DNA of 7,239 bases, taken from NCBI GenBank assembly GCA_007120055.1, contig SKOL01000718.1:1-7239 (forward strand), in the 5' to 3' direction. This document shows, one piece after another, positions 6,113 to 7,239 of this stretch. The stretch comes from Anaerobacillus sp. (GTDB lineage Bacteria > Bacillota > Bacilli > Bacillales_H > Anaerobacillaceae). Position 1 is the stretch's first letter. Each line of letters opens with the position of its first letter. The position numbers and the translations under genes were made by a program. Below the pieces are notes generated by a model, which saw nothing but the letters and a program-made list of their open reading frames with translations, did no database searches and had not been told where the DNA came from.

Positions 6113-7239
6113 GTGAAAATTCATATTGTTCAGCAAGGAGATACTTTATGGAATTTAGCACAAAAGTATGATGTTGATTTTGAACAACTTAAAGCAGTCA
6201 ATAGTCATTTAAGTAATCCAGATGTCATTATGCCGGGAATGAAAATAAAAATTCCAACAGGCGGTGTACCTGTTAAGAAGCAGGTACCTAAAAAAGAAGC
6301 ACCAATAGTGAAAGAACAACCGAAAGTAAAAGAGCAACCCAAAGAAGTTCCAGTTCCTAAAAAAGAAGTAAAAGTTCCACCACCAAAAATGCCTGAAGAA
6401 GTAAAAAAGCCTGTAAAACCGGAAGCGCCGGTTGTAAAACAACCTATTCATATACAACCAATACAACAACCAATGCAACTAACACAAAAACAATATGAAC
6501 AACATTTACACAACATGAATATGAACTTTAATATTTATAAACCAATGCCACCGGCACCGCCAGCACCACCAGTACCTAAAGTCCCTGAACCACCGAAAAT
6601 GCCAGTAAAACCAAAAGTAACAAAGCCTGTAACACCACCACCGGTGCCACCTAAAAAGGCAGTACCAAAACCGGTAGAGAAGCCAATTGAAAAGCCAGTA
6701 AAGAAACCCATAGAGAAGCCAATTGAAAAGCCTATACAGAAACATGTTGAACCGATGGTAAAACCGATGGTAAAACCTACAATGCCACCGAAAATGCCGT
6801 TGCCTGATAAATGCTATCCGGTTACTGGAATTATGCCAGGTTGCTCTTATCAAGCACCACCGGTTGTGCAACCATACCAAGCATACCCGCAATACCAGCC
6901 AATGCCAATGCCAGGGTATGCGCCAGCACCACCAATGCCAGCATATCCACAGGTAGCGCCGCAGCCGATGCCAGGCTACCAACAACCTGGGCAATACGGT
7001 TATCCACCAGTAGGGGCACCAATGCCAGGAATGCAACCACCACCAGCACCACCTTATGGTATGGAGCCACCACAACAGTGGCCGCAAATGCCTGAAGATG
7101 ATGATATCGAATTTGATGATGATATGGATGATATGCCAGCACCGCAAAATTATTGGGGGCAACCGGGTGTTTCACCACAATATGGTGATGTTTCAATGCC
7201 ACAGCAACCGATGCATCCAATGCATTATTATCCACAGCA
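6113..7239 (+). CDS. safA: SafA-like spore coat/cortex assembly protein, N-terminal part (runs off window)
   Basis: SafA is a spore morphogenetic protein that sits at the cortex-coat boundary and recruits inner coat proteins. The start is GTG 6113, with AAGGAGGG (6097-6104) 8 nt before it. An ATG at 6108 meets a stop after two codons. 375 codons are visible without a stop. Residues 2-48 form a LysM peptidoglycan-binding domain (HIVQQGDTLWNLAQKYDV, then NPDVIMPGMKIKIP). Next comes a Lys/Pro/Val-rich region (about 50-230) with KPIEKP-type repeats, and a Pro/Met/Tyr/Gln-rich region with two cysteines (DKCYPVTGIMPGC) and an acidic cluster (DDDIEFDDDMDDM). Many Lys and Gln residues would suit the transglutaminase cross-linking known for SafA. 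The LysM start is very similar to B. subtilis SafA, and the place after nadA is the same. The low-complexity body cannot by itself prove the function. Confidence 0.88.
   Translation, partial: MKIHIVQQGDTLWNLAQKYDVDFEQLKAVNSHLSNPDVIMPGMKIKIPTGGVPVKKQVPKKEAPIVKEQPKVKEQPKEVPVPKKEVKVPPPKMPEEVKKPVKPEAPVVKQPIHIQPIQQPMQLTQKQYEQHLHNMNMNFNIYKPMPPAPPAPPVPKVPEPPKMPVKPKVTKPVTPPPVPPKKAVPKPVEKPIEKPVKKPIEKPIEKPIQKHVEPMVKPMVKPTMPPKMPLPDKCYPVTGIMPGCSYQAPPVVQPYQAYPQYQPMPMPGYAPAPPMPAYPQVAPQPMPGYQQPGQYGYPPVGAPMPGMQPPPAPPYGMEPPQQWPQMPEDDDIEFDDDMDDMPAPQNYWGQPGVSPQYGDVSMPQQPMHPMHYYPQ
6675..6775 (+). repeat. Internal direct repeats in safA coding KPIEKP and PMVK units
   Basis: A 22-bp segment at 6675-6696 recurs exactly at 6711-6732, a 36-bp (12-codon) period that keeps frame. 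Just after it, the 12-bp unit CCGATGGTAAAA is present twice in tandem (6752-6763 and 6764-6775), coding PMVK. The repeats lie in the Lys/Pro-rich linker, where gain or loss of units would change length without breaking the frame. Confidence 0.85.

Noticed and set aside
6209..7235. Several long open frames on the minus strand and one on the plus strand within safA
   Set aside because: They mirror the Pro/Lys-rich codons of safA, giving Trp/His/Arg-rich or Val/Ala-rich products. The safA frame has the ribosome site and the LysM domain.

Overview
The window looks like the chromosome of a spore-forming, low-GC Gram-positive bacterium of the Bacillaceae. The evidence is the gene order, the Bacillus-type Shine-Dalgarno sequences, and the start of a SafA-like spore coat gene right after the NAD genes. 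The order niaR(yrxA)-nifS <- -> nadB-nadC-nadA, then safA, is the one I know from Bacillus subtilis. I did not run any database search, so the species is open.

Layout. Positions 1-379 (minus) carry most of niaR, the niacin-responsive repressor of NAD synthesis, cut by the window edge. Its best start is out of frame with the rest of the gene because of a 7-A tract. Positions 409-1530 (minus) encode a NifS-type cysteine desulfurase. Positions 1531-1997 are the divergent control region. It holds two face-to-face sigma-A-like promoters interleaved with a pair of inverted TGTC/GACA operator-like sites, followed by a GC-rich, strongly folded, repeat-like element of about 200 bp lying between the promoter and nadB. 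Positions 1998-5642 (plus) are nadB, nadC and nadA. nadB and nadC overlap by 4 bp, while nadC and nadA are separated by a 91-bp gap holding a heptanucleotide tandem repeat. A 13-bp perfect hairpin followed by eight T closes the operon at 5665-5705. Positions 5706-6112 are non-coding, with a second large inverted repeat and a possible sporulation promoter. Positions 6113-7239 are the N-terminal part of safA, open to the window end.

How the genes work together. NadB oxidises L-aspartate to iminoaspartate. NadA, a [4Fe-4S] enzyme, condenses it with dihydroxyacetone phosphate to quinolinate. NadC converts quinolinate to nicotinate mononucleotide. The neighbouring NifS probably supplies sulfur for the NadA cluster. 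NiaR, made from the opposite arm, would shut both arms when niacin is plentiful. SafA belongs to another process, spore coat assembly.

There is no clearly new system here: the genes are well-known families. The points worth a second look are the niaR frameshift, the folded repeat inside the nadB leader, the heptad repeat before nadA, the inverted repeat after the operon, and the low-complexity body of SafA.
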